From JAGXFP01 sp039714535 (GTDB lineage: Bacteria; Desulfobacterota; Desulfobulbia; Desulfobulbales; JAGXFP01): DNA of 64,000 nucleotides. The translations under genes and the position numbers were made by a program. Positions 53,142 through 61,426 of the stretch are shown in pieces; position 1 is the stretch's first letter; each line of letters starts with the position of its first letter. The stretch lies in the NCBI GenBank assembly GCA_039714535.1, contig JBDLJC010000009.1:1-64000 (forward strand), given 5' to 3'. Below the pieces are notes generated by a model, which had not been told where the DNA came from, searched no databases, and saw nothing but the letters and a program-made list of their open reading frames with translations.

Positions 53142-54863
53142 TCAAGCCGGCCACCATGTTGGACCTATTCTTCTGATGCAGTTGAAGCCGCCCCCTAGGA
53201 CCAGGCTCTGGAACTCGTGGTGATCGAGGAAACACTGGATCTCATACGAGCGGGTGCCGGCGTCACAGATGATGATCATGGTCTTGTCCTTGGGGATTTC
53301 CTGCAGACGATCCCGGATTTCCGCATACGGAATTGAGAGCCATATCTCGCCAAATTTTTTGCTGAAGACCTCGGCTTCGGCCGGATGTCTGATGTCAAGG
53401 GCCAGCCAGTCGGGTTTGTCGGTCGGTTCTGTCATCCAGGTCATATAATCGTCAATGCTTACCGTGCGGAGCCGATCAGCTGCCTTATTGTCTGCCACGT
53501 TGGCGGTGGCGTTCAGGGCGTCCAGGGCCGTGGCGAAGGGCGGGGCGTAGGCCATCTCCAGCTTGGAGAAATCATCAATGCTACCGCCTTTGGCAATGAG
53601 TCCGGCCGCCGCGTCAATCCTGGCCAGAATTCCGTCACCCATGGGGCCGAAGCCTTGCACGCCCAAAACCAGCCGGCTTTTCCGGTCAAAGACCATCTGC
53701 AGGGGGATGACGGACTGCTCCGGGAAAAAATGAGCCCGGTCGGACTGGGCGGAGATAACGTAATCGGCATCAAAACCTTCCGCTTTGGCGGCCTGATAGC
53801 TCAAGCCGGTGCCGCCTACACAGATATCGAAGGCCTTCATGATGAAACTGCCGATCCAGCCCTCGAAGGTGCTGGCAATGCCGGTCAGGTTGTCGGCGAC
53901 AATTCTTCCCTCCCGGTTGGCCAGGGAGCCCATGGGGGCAAGACTCTTTTTGCCCGAGACTAGATTAGTGACCTCGATACAGTCTCCGGCCGCATAGATG
54001 TCGGGGTCCGAGGTCTGCAACCGATTGTTGACCACAATGCCGAATTTGGAGACCAGCAGACCGGCCTCCTGGGCCAACTGACTACGGGGGCGCACTCCGG
54101 CGGCCATGATGACGATGTCTGCTGCAATTTCCCGGTTAGCGGTAATGACCTTGCAGGCCCTGCCATCGCTACCGGCTTCAATTGATTTAGCCGCCTCGCC
54201 AAGGTAGACGTCGACGCCGTGCTCTCCCAGGTGATTGGTAAGCATGGCGGCAAAGGTGGAGTCAAGGATGTTGGGCAGCAGCTGCGGCATAAATTCCACT
54301 AGGGATGTTTCTGCCCCCCACAGGTCGGCAAAGGCCTCGGCCATCTCGATTCCGATAGCGCCGCCGCCGATCACTACCGCTTTACCGACCTTGCCCTTGG
54401 CCAATTGCTCTTTGATGGCGATGGCCTTATGCAGGTCGCTGATCGTGTAAACCCCCTCCAGGTCAGCGCCGGGTATGGGCAAAACAAAGGGCTCACTGCC
54501 GGTGCTAATCACCAGTTTGTCGTAGGCTATCGACTCTTCCTGGCCTGAATCAAGATTTTTAACCTGGACTGATTTTGCCTGTCGATCAATGGCCAGGGCC
54601 TGGGTCCTGGTCATGACCTCAACTCCTTTGGCATTGAGGAAGAAGGGTTCGTCGCGGGTCATATGGAAACTGGTGTTGCGCAGTTCTTTTTCGTCGGATA
54701 CATCCCCCGAGACATAATAGGGGATGCCGCAACCACCATAGGAAATCAGGTTGTCCTGGTCAATGATCGTAACCTTAGTATCCGGGGCCAGTCTTTTAAG
54801 GCGGCAAGCGGTCTTGGGTCCGGCGGCTACGCCGCCGATAATTACAACGTGATTGGCTTTCAT
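53142..54863 (-). CDS. CoA-disulfide / persulfide reductase with rhodanese domain
   Basis: A flavoprotein of 573 residues, of the NADH-dependent persulfide reductase (Npsr) or CoADR-Rhd type. FAD site GGVAAG (10-15), redox Cys 45 in SYGGCGIPYYV, NAD loop VVIGGGAIGIEMAEAF and YAAGDCIEV are visible. The C-terminal rhodanese domain (about 465-573) has active Cys 533 in CDAGTRS. It reduces CoA-persulfide/polysulfide to sulfide and CoA. It is divergent from dsrA, from which it is separated by 420 bp, and has its own TTGACA promoter. This suits sulfane-sulfur handling beside the sulfite reductase. Confidence 0.9.
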   Translation of the reverse strand: MKANHVVIIGGVAAGPKTACRLKRLAPDTKVTIIDQDNLISYGGCGIPYYVSGDVSDEKELRNTSFHMTRDEPFFLNAKGVEVMTRTQALAIDRQAKSVQVKNLDSGQEESIAYDKLVISTGSEPFVLPIPGADLEGVYTISDLHKAIAIKEQLAKGKVGKAVVIGGGAIGIEMAEAFADLWGAETSLVEFMPQLLPNILDSTFAAMLTNHLGEHGVDVYLGEAAKSIEAGSDGRACKVITANREIAADIVIMAAGVRPRSQLAQEAGLLVSKFGIVVNNRLQTSDPDIYAAGDCIEVTNLVSGKKSLAPMGSLANREGRIVADNLTGIASTFEGWIGSFIMKAFDICVGGTGLSYQAAKAEGFDADYVISAQSDRAHFFPEQSVIPLQMVFDRKSRLVLGVQGFGPMGDGILARIDAAAGLIAKGGSIDDFSKLEMAYAPPFATALDALNATANVADNKAADRLRTVSIDDYMTWMTEPTDKPDWLALDIRHPAEAEVFSKKFGEIWLSIPYAEIRDRLQEIPKDKTMIIICDAGTRSYEIQCFLDHHEFQSLVLGGGFNCIRRIGPTWWPA

Positions 54864-54922
54864 AATATATTTCTCTGGTGGTTAAGTTGTTAGTTGTTTG
54901 CTTGATTTGGAATTAGATTCAG

Positions 54923-54951
54923 ACAGTATCGCTAAAAGAGGTTGCTGTCAA
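54923..54951 (-). promoter_or_regulatory. Promoter of the persulfide reductase
   Basis: On the minus strand, TTGACA (54946-54951), 17 nt, TACTGT (54923-54928). The start is near 54915. Confidence 0.5.
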
Positions 54952-55124
54952 TGATATGAGCAGCGGGATTGGTTGATGGTAATCGGCATAATAATCACAG
55001 TAAAAAAGGAGTTGCGATGACAAAAAAAACTTATTAGCCATGACATAAAAAATATAGAAAACCGGGTGAAAGTAAGCAAGGATTTGTCTTTTTTTATTAT
55101 CGGTTGTCCGAAGATGTTTTTTTA

Positions 55125-55153
55125 TTGACAAAGGGTTTGCTGGCGAATAGATT
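55125..55153 (+). promoter_or_regulatory. Promoter of dsrABD
   Basis: TTGACA (55125), 17 nt, TAGATT (55148). The start is near 55160, so the leader is about 120 nt. It contains a GC-rich GGCGGCCCCGGGATCC stretch and ends in AAGGAGGAATTGAA before dsrA. The preceding TTTTATTGACAAA is shared with the ferredoxin promoter. Confidence 0.6.
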
Positions 55154-55282
55154 CAACCCTTTCTGAATACTCATTCACAATTGTTTTTTCCATATGGACG
55201 ATGGTCATGCGCTTACAAGGCGGCCCCGGGATCCTTATGGAGAAAGATTTTTAAGGCAAAATTATATTAAGGAGGAATTGAA

Positions 55283-56563
55283 ATGCCGAAGCATGACACT
55301 CCCATGATGGACGAACTCGAGAGTGGCCCTTGGCCGAGTTTTGTCACTGATCTGAAGAGGCAGGCCGAGAAGAGCCCCCAGTGCTGGGACATTCTTGGCA
55401 AGATGGAACTATCCTTTAAGGATAGAATCACCCACTGGAAACACGGCGGTATCGTTGGTGTTTTCGGATACGGTGGTGGTATTGTTGGTCGTTACTCAGA
55501 CGTTCCGGAGCAGTATCCTGGTGTTGCTCACTTTCACACCGTTCGTCTGAACCAGCCTTCCAGTAAGTTCTATACCACTGAAAAACTTCGCCAGGTCTGT
55601 GATCTGTGGGAGAAACGTGGTTCCGGTATGACCAACATGCACGGTTCCACCGGTGACCTGGTTCTGCTTGGTACCACCACCGACCAGCTCGAGCCCCTGT
55701 TCTACGATCTGACCCATGATCTCAACTGGGATCTCGGTGGTTCCGGCTCCAACCTGCGTACTCCTGCCTGTTGTCTGGGCAAGGCACGCTGTGAGTACTC
55801 CTGTATTGATACCCAGGCCCTGTGTCATCATCTGACCATGCATTATCAGGATGAGATTCATCGCCCGGCTTTCCCTTACAAATTCAAGTTTAAATTTTCC
55901 GGTTGCCCGAATGACTGTGTAGCCGCCATTGCCCGTTCCGACTTTGCTGTTCTTGGAACCTGGAAAGATGATATCCGGATCGATCAGGATGCCGTCAAGG
56001 GGTACATCAACGGTGATTTCGCTCCGAATGCTGGTGCTCACGCTGGTCGTGATTGGGGCAAGTTCGACATCGATGCCGAGGTTCTTGCTCTCTGTCCGAC
56101 CGAATGCATGCGGATGAAAGGCGACGAACTGCAGATTGACAACTCAAACTGCACCCGTTGTATGCACTGCATCAATGTTATGCCTCGGGCCCTCCGTGTG
56201 GGTAAAGAGCAGGGTGCCACCATCTGTGTCGGTGCTAAGGCTCCGATCCTTGATGGTGCTCAGTTTGCAACCATGACCATTCCTTTTATCAAGATTGATC
56301 CCGAGAATGACTTCGAGGAAGTTATCGATGTTATCGAGAAGATCTGGGATTGGTGGATGGAAGTAGGTAAAAACCGCGAGCGTGTTGGTGAGACCATTAT
56401 GCGTATCGGCCTGCCGACCTTCCTGAAGGTAATGGAAGTAGATATCGCTCCGCAGCATGTTAAAGAGCCTCGCTCCAATCCTTACGTATTTTGGGGACCG
56501 GATGAAGTTGAAGGTGGCTGGGATCGTGATGTTAAGGAATTCCGTAAACGTCATGCCCAATGA
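55283..56563 (+). CDS. dsrA: Dissimilatory sulfite reductase subunit alpha
   Basis: Catalytic partner in DsrA2B2, which reduces sulfite to a DsrC-bound trisulfide in the cytoplasm. 426 residues. Siroheme-[4Fe-4S] Cys are C164, C170, C208 and C212 (pattern Cx5C...Cx3C). An inserted ferredoxin domain has Cys at 271, 275, 290, 293 and 296. The region after the N-terminal QAEKSPQCWD is short compared with many sulfate reducers. Highly expressed codon use. AAGGAGG precedes ATG 55283. Heads dsrA-dsrB-dsrD, which ends at a strong terminator. Confidence 0.98.
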   Translation: MPKHDTPMMDELESGPWPSFVTDLKRQAEKSPQCWDILGKMELSFKDRITHWKHGGIVGVFGYGGGIVGRYSDVPEQYPGVAHFHTVRLNQPSSKFYTTEKLRQVCDLWEKRGSGMTNMHGSTGDLVLLGTTTDQLEPLFYDLTHDLNWDLGGSGSNLRTPACCLGKARCEYSCIDTQALCHHLTMHYQDEIHRPAFPYKFKFKFSGCPNDCVAAIARSDFAVLGTWKDDIRIDQDAVKGYINGDFAPNAGAHAGRDWGKFDIDAEVLALCPTECMRMKGDELQIDNSNCTRCMHCINVMPRALRVGKEQGATICVGAKAPILDGAQFATMTIPFIKIDPENDFEEVIDVIEKIWDWWMEVGKNRERVGETIMRIGLPTFLKVMEVDIAPQHVKEPRSNPYVFWGPDEVEGGWDRDVKEFRKRHAQ

Positions 56564-56639
56564 TTTGCCGGTTGTAAGGCAATTTGTTTCAGTAAATTAA
56601 ATCTAAGTTTTGATGCTATACATATAAGGAGGTTTTATT

Positions 56640-57770
56640 ATGGGTTACGATCCGGAAAATCCGATGGCCGATAGGATTACTGATATCGGTCCCCCACATT
56701 TCGAGCAGATGTTTCCGCCGGTAGTAAAGGCAAATTACGGCAAATGGCTTTACCATGACATTCTGGAGCCAGGTGTCCTGATGCATAAGAGCGAAACCGG
56801 CGATGAGTGTTACACCGTTCGTGTCGCTGCTGCCAGGCTGATCAGTGTTGAGCACATTCGTGAGATCTGTGATATTGCTGATGCCCATTGCGATGGTCAT
56901 GTGCGCTGGACCACCAGGAACAACGTTGAGTTCATGGTTGACTCCAAAGATAAGGTTCAGCCGCTGATGGACGATCTTAAAAGCCGGGGCAATAAGTTCC
57001 CGATCGGTGGTACCGGTGCTGGTGTTACCAACATCGTTCATACCCAGGGCTGGATGCATTGCCATACCCCTGCTACCGATGCTTCCGGTGTCGTTAAGGC
57101 TGTTATGGACGATTTGTTCGATTACTTCGGTAGCATGACACTGCCGGCCCAGGTTCGTATCGCCCTGGCTTGCTGTCTGAACATGTGTGGCGCTGTTCAT
57201 GCTTCTGATATCGCCATCCTCGGTATTCATCGCAAGCCGCCGATGATTGATTATGACGCAATCTCTTCTCTGTGCGAGATTCCCCTGGCAGTTGCTTCCT
57301 GTCCGCTGGGCGCGATCCGACCTGCCAAGGCCGAGAACTCTGCTGGTGAGGAAATTAAGGCAGTAGCGATCAAGCAAGAGCGCTGCATGTTCTGTGGTAA
57401 CTGTTACACCATGTGTCCTGCCTTGCCTCTGGCTGATCCGGATGGTGACGGTATTGCTATTCTGGTTGGTGGTAAGGTTTCCAACTCTAAGTCAATGCCT
57501 AAATTCTCCAAACTGGTTATTCCTTTTCTGCCCAACACTCCGCCGCGTTGGCCTGAGACCGTTGATGCGATTAGGAACATCCTTGAAGTCTATGCTAAAG
57601 ACGCCCGTAAGTATGAGCGTGTTGGTGAGTGGGCCGAGAGAATTGGCTGGGAGAGCTTCTTTGAGAAGACTGGCATTCCTTTTACCATCAAGTCTATCGA
57701 TGATTATCGTCTGGCTTATGATACCTGGAGAACCAGCACCCAGTTTAAATTCACCAGCCATATTAAATAA
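56640..57770 (+). CDS. dsrB: Dissimilatory sulfite reductase subunit beta
   Basis: Second subunit of the enzyme (376 residues, usual length), which in known structures holds the active siroheme-facing interface. Cys near 141, 178/179 and 183 belong to the siroheme cluster region. The inserted ferredoxin is CMFCGNCYTMCP (249-260). It lies 76 nt after dsrA, with AAGGAGG before ATG 56640. Confidence 0.98.
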   Translation: MGYDPENPMADRITDIGPPHFEQMFPPVVKANYGKWLYHDILEPGVLMHKSETGDECYTVRVAAARLISVEHIREICDIADAHCDGHVRWTTRNNVEFMVDSKDKVQPLMDDLKSRGNKFPIGGTGAGVTNIVHTQGWMHCHTPATDASGVVKAVMDDLFDYFGSMTLPAQVRIALACCLNMCGAVHASDIAILGIHRKPPMIDYDAISSLCEIPLAVASCPLGAIRPAKAENSAGEEIKAVAIKQERCMFCGNCYTMCPALPLADPDGDGIAILVGGKVSNSKSMPKFSKLVIPFLPNTPPRWPETVDAIRNILEVYAKDARKYERVGEWAERIGWESFFEKTGIPFTIKSIDDYRLAYDTWRTSTQFKFTSHIK

Positions 57771-57794
57771 ACTCTAAACAAAGGAGTAAACATT

Positions 57795-58022
57795 ATGGCT
57801 TTAAGTAAAGATGATCTAAAAGCAGCTATCCTTGAGAAAGCAACGAATGGTCCCAAGGCCCAGCTCTATGTGAAGGATTTCTATGCTTGTGATCCCGACA
57901 CCAAACCTCGCGCTGTCAAGAATGCAGCCAATGATTTGGTCAAGGAAGGCAAACTGGAGTTCTGGTCAAGTGGTAGCACCACGATGTACGCAGCAAAAGG
58001 ACGTGCTAAGAACGAAGAGTAG
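57795..58022 (+). CDS. dsrD: DsrD
   Basis: A 75-residue winged-helix protein that always accompanies dsrAB in sulfate reducers. It has been shown to stimulate sulfite reduction by DsrAB rather than bind DNA. The DDLKAAILEKATNGPKAQLYVKDF and AVKNAANDLVKEGKLEFW segments are conserved. It starts 24 nt after dsrB with AAAGGAG and ends the operon. Confidence 0.95.
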   Translation: MALSKDDLKAAILEKATNGPKAQLYVKDFYACDPDTKPRAVKNAANDLVKEGKLEFWSSGSTTMYAAKGRAKNEE

Positions 58023-58063
58023 AAAAATTCTTAGCAGTAGTCGTTCTACTTGAGTAGTTACAT

Positions 58064-58102
58064 AAACGCAGGAGCAAGTTTGTTTGCTCCTGCGTTTTTT
58101 TT
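58064..58102 (+). terminator. Terminator of dsrABD
   Basis: AAACGCAGGAGCAA / TTGCTCCTGCGTTT, a 14-bp perfect stem, then eight T residues. It separates dsrABD from the YkgJ gene. Confidence 0.92.
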
Positions 58103-58191
58103 GTTTAATTATTGACTGATTCTGGATTGATAAGGTGTCTTGCTTGGAACTTTGCGGGTGCTGAGTCAAGTCCGGATAACCGGGTTAAGAA

Positions 58192-58767
58192 ATGGCAACT
58201 GTTCAGGAAGAACTGATAAGTCTTTTTACCGCTATTGATCAAGCCTTTGTCGAAGTACAGTCCCAGTTTCCCGAGGCTGTAAAATGTGGCCGGGGTTGTG
58301 ATGACTGTTGCCGGGCGGTTTTTGATGTCTCCCTGGTAGAGGCCGTTGCTCTTGCCAGTGTAATGGGGAGCTTGGCTGAAGATGTAAGAGAACTGGCCCT
58401 GATCAGGGCCGCTGAGGCAGCTGCGGCATGGGATAAGCTTGATACAGGTGATTCGACCGACGATCTGGCCAAGGGGAGAATCCGTTGTCCGCTCCTGGGC
58501 GAAGATGGGCTTTGCATCTGTTACGATGCCCGGCCGGTAAATTGCCGGACCTATGGCATTCCCACCGTTATCGGTGGTGCTGGGCACGCCTGTGGCTTCT
58601 CCGGCTTTGAGTCAGGTATAGATTATCCAACTGTAAATCTGCAACAGCTCCAGGATATCTTGTTGGATTTGTCAGTTCGCTTGGCTGGGCAAAAAGAGGG
58701 CGGCAGACGCTGGCCGGTGGCCAAGGTCCTCCTCGCCCCCGATGAAATATTTGCAGTTTTAAAATAG
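58192..58767 (+). CDS. YkgJ-family Cys-cluster protein
   Basis: A 191-residue protein of the zinc/iron-chelating YkgJ family. Conserved Cys are in KCGRGCDDCCRAVF, CPLLGEDGLCICYDARPVNCRTYG and HACGF. These probably hold one Fe-S or zinc centre. The biochemical role is unknown. It follows the dsr terminator, so it has a separate transcript, and converges with the TPR operon, leaving a 6-nt gap. Confidence 0.85.
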   Translation: MATVQEELISLFTAIDQAFVEVQSQFPEAVKCGRGCDDCCRAVFDVSLVEAVALASVMGSLAEDVRELALIRAAEAAAAWDKLDTGDSTDDLAKGRIRCPLLGEDGLCICYDARPVNCRTYGIPTVIGGAGHACGFSGFESGIDYPTVNLQQLQDILLDLSVRLAGQKEGGRRWPVAKVLLAPDEIFAVLK

Positions 58768-58773
58768 ACAGGC

Positions 58774-59343
58774 TTACTGTTCGGCGGCAGCTGCTTTGGC
58801 CAGGAATTCTTCTGCGTGTTTGTCGTGCTTAAAATCCTTGTGAATTGAGGCCGCCATCCGGTAGGCGTCGGCCGCTTTGGCCTTTTCCTCTTGTTTAAGA
58901 TAGATCTCAGCCAGGATCTCCAGGGTTTCCACCGATCCTTCCGGGTTGCGCAGGGCTCCGTATTCATCCAGAACATCAAGGTATAGTTCCAAAGCCTTTG
59001 CCAGGTCGCCGCTTTTATAGACGAGTCCGGCTTTTTTTCTTTCCAGGACAAAGAGGCTGAAGCGGTCGAAGTTTTTGGTGCAAATGGCGTAGGCGCGCTC
59101 AAGATGTTCCAGGGCCATTTCTGTCTCGTCACGTTCGATGCAGATGTCGGCAAGTTTGTCTGAGGCGTTGGCGACGCCGTTTTCATTTCCTATCTGTTCA
59201 AAGCCAATTAAGGCGTTGTGGAAGGCATTTGCGGCTTGGGCGCTATCTTTATCCTTAAGGAATTCCTGACCGGCCTCATAGTCCTGCTGGGCCTGGCTTT
59301 TATCTTCCTGCTTCTGGTCTGGCTGTGTATTATTTTCTTTCAT
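58774..59343 (-). CDS. TPR protein, third gene of dsr-region trio
   Basis: A 189-residue protein with a charged Gln/Lys N-terminus and four TPR-like helical pairs (about 20-185: AANAFHNALIGFEQIG, ALEHLERAYAICTKN, ALELYLDVLDEYGAL, AADAYRMAASIHKDF). A protein-binding scaffold in the cytoplasm. Its start overlaps the HEAT gene by 14 nt, so production is coupled. Confidence 0.8.
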   Translation of the reverse strand: MKENNTQPDQKQEDKSQAQQDYEAGQEFLKDKDSAQAANAFHNALIGFEQIGNENGVANASDKLADICIERDETEMALEHLERAYAICTKNFDRFSLFVLERKKAGLVYKSGDLAKALELYLDVLDEYGALRNPEGSVETLEILAEIYLKQEEKAKAADAYRMAASIHKDFKHDKHAEEFLAKAAAAEQ

Positions 59344-60472
59344 CTTTGTTTGTTTCCATTTTTGTTATGGCCTCGCGGGCCAATTTGCCAACTGTGGTGG
59401 TGACCGGTTGCCCTTCGTCATAGTAAATCAATTCTTCCTGGTCATCGATCAATTCACCGACCAAGCTTCTGACCTCCTGGGCGTTGATTAAGCCGAATAA
59501 CCTTACAGCCAGACCACGGGTTGTTGCTTCCCCGTGATTGACAAAAGGAAAAAGGCTGTAGAATGGGGTGCTGCGAACCAGATCGGGACGTTTGGCCGCA
59601 ATGGTTCCCAGGGCCCATAATATATGATTCCTTGATGAATCCGTATTACGGAACATCAACAGGTGCTTGGCAAATGCTCCATAGATGTCCGGTCTGGCCG
59701 CGATTATCGAGCCGATCGATTCAAGCAGTCCCCAGTGGGTCGCAGCCGAATCCGAGCATGCCTCGTACATCCGATGGAGGAGGTCGCTGACAGCTCCGGG
59801 CTTACGGGTGGATAAGCGTCGGCAGACCTGGCCCATCAGGTGGGCGTATTGCCAGCGTTTGCCCTCATCCGGAGCATAGAGCAACCTTTGCATAAAGCGC
59901 AGGGTCTTGAGATCATCAAAGGCGAGGTCCACAAGGCCGTCAATGTCAGAGGCTTCCGCCATCTTGACAACTTCCCTCTTTTTGGCCTTTTTCTTCCGGC
60001 GTTTAGGGTCACGCGCCGGTTCCATCTCCGGGATGTCACTAGAGGTGGAAGGCGTCTGGGCCTCATCCTGCTTCTGCTTATGATCATCCAGTCGGGTGGA
60101 GAGTTCTGTGAAATCCTTGCTCAGACGGATAAAATAAAGGACACCTTTGATCTTCCTGCCGTCCAGGTTGCCAAGTTCAACGATCTGATGGGTCTGCTCG
60201 TCATACTTGTCGAGGCGGCCGGAAATATAATCTTCGTCGGGCATCAGCTCCCAGGCCAGGTCCCAATTGTCGTTACAGGCATGGATCATACACTCGACCA
60301 TGGCGGCGCCGACATTGAAACCGGTTGGATCACAGGTGTATACGGCCCCGCACTGGCAGGTGCCGGTGGTAAACTCGTCCATCTTGCGCTGGACTGGTTG
60401 CTGGGGCTTTTCGACATCCTGACCACAGAAGGGGCACCACGGCAGGACCTTAATACTTGCGTTTTTTACCAT
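59330..60472 (-). CDS. DVU0298-like HEAT protein with zinc ribbon
   Basis: A 380-residue protein. The N-terminal zinc ribbon has CPFCGQD and TCQCGAVYTC (about 12-48), followed by a small domain (50-130), a very basic linker (about 150-170, KRRKKKAKKREVVK) and about five HEAT-like repeats (180-365; SDLLHRMYEACSDSAATHWGLLESIG, KRPDLVRSTPFYSLFPFVNHGEATTRGLAVR). It resembles DVU0298-type proteins of sulfate reducers, whose function is unknown. It lies between two TPR genes with 2-nt and overlapping junctions. Confidence 0.75.
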   Translation of the reverse strand: MVKNASIKVLPWCPFCGQDVEKPQQPVQRKMDEFTTGTCQCGAVYTCDPTGFNVGAAMVECMIHACNDNWDLAWELMPDEDYISGRLDKYDEQTHQIVELGNLDGRKIKGVLYFIRLSKDFTELSTRLDDHKQKQDEAQTPSTSSDIPEMEPARDPKRRKKKAKKREVVKMAEASDIDGLVDLAFDDLKTLRFMQRLLYAPDEGKRWQYAHLMGQVCRRLSTRKPGAVSDLLHRMYEACSDSAATHWGLLESIGSIIAARPDIYGAFAKHLLMFRNTDSSRNHILWALGTIAAKRPDLVRSTPFYSLFPFVNHGEATTRGLAVRLFGLINAQEVRSLVGELIDDQEELIYYDEGQPVTTTVGKLAREAITKMETNKDERK

Positions 60473-60474
60473 GA

Positions 60475-61104
60475 TTAGATTTCTTTGTTGATGGCCTCAA
60501 AAAAACGAGGATCGACCGGGAAACCAAGTTCTTTGGCCTTTTCGGCAGCAGCTTTGGCGCCGGCGAAGTCCTTGTTGTAGAAGAGGGCCACGGCCAGATT
60601 GTTTTGACCCATTGGGAAATCAGGTTCAACTTCAACCCCTTCCTCGGCTGCGGCCAGTGCATCGCTGAAATTACCGGCCATAATATGGGCTGAAGTTAGT
60701 CCTGCCCAGGCGGTAACCATTTTGGGGTCATGGCGGAGTGCTTCTTTATAGGAAGCTATGGATTTTTCGGCATCTTCCTTTTGCCACCAGATCATGCCGA
60801 GGTTGGCATGGGCCTCGGCGGACTGCGGAAAAATCTTTAAGGCCTGCTCATTTGCGGCTATGGCCTTGTCAAAATCGCCGGTTTCAAAATGAATTGCGCC
60901 AATGTTGACTTGGGCCTGGACGGAATGGGGGTCGATTTCCAGACATCTTTCCAGCATGCGCAGGGCGTCATCGGCTCGGCCTGCCATTCTGTAAACCACG
61001 GCCAGATGATGGTGGGCGACAACATTGTCCGGTAACTCTTCACATTTTTTTTCAAGTTCTGCGATAACCTTGGGCAGGTCTTCCGCCTGGACGTTTTCAG
61101 ACAT
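60475..61104 (-). CDS. TPR protein, first gene of dsr-region trio
   Basis: A 209-residue protein made of five regular TPR units (about 25-190: VAHHHLAVVYRMAGRADDALRMLERCLEIDP, VQAQVNIGAIHFETGDFDKAIAANEQALKIFP and so on). No signal peptide or extra domain. GAGGAATTATC precedes ATG 61104. First gene of a three-gene operon divergent from cobB/dsrN. Confidence 0.85.
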   Translation of the reverse strand: MSENVQAEDLPKVIAELEKKCEELPDNVVAHHHLAVVYRMAGRADDALRMLERCLEIDPHSVQAQVNIGAIHFETGDFDKAIAANEQALKIFPQSAEAHANLGMIWWQKEDAEKSIASYKEALRHDPKMVTAWAGLTSAHIMAGNFSDALAAAEEGVEVEPDFPMGQNNLAVALFYNKDFAGAKAAAEKAKELGFPVDPRFFEAINKEI

Positions 61105-61345
61105 GATAATTCCTCAATATTTTAATTTGCTTTGCTGGAATGAATTTATGGTGTTTCGCCAACAGATTTGTCGGAGGTCCTATGGCATGCCGCTAATAGA
61201 ACTAGAAGATTAATATCATCCGTATTAGTTCTGGTTCAGGGCCTGTCTTTCGAGCCTATGACTACTAATCAGAAGCACTTTAAGCACTGGAGTGGCTAAC
61301 GACAAGGGGGGGAATTAACATAATGCAAATATATAGTCAAAAACT
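61105..61345. other. Divergent region between TPR operon and cobB
   Basis: AT-rich, no gene. Part of the 320-bp spacer that must hold the TPR-operon promoter on the minus strand; no clear boxes were found for that one. Confidence 0.3.
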
Positions 61346-61374
61346 TTGAATTAGCGTGAAATCTGGGGTAGATT
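61346..61374 (+). promoter_or_regulatory. Promoter of cobB/dsrN
   Basis: TTGAAT (61346), 17 nt, TAGATT (61369). It has the same -10 and spacing as the dsrABD promoter. Confidence 0.5.
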
Positions 61375-61426
61375 CGGAGTTTTTCCAAACCGAAAACAAA
61401 AAAATCTATACCTATATTTTCAGGCG

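Noticed and set aside
61105..61426. Cobalamin riboswitch before cobB
   Set aside because: The spacer lacks the conserved B12-box, and the gene fits DsrN better than a B12-pathway gene.
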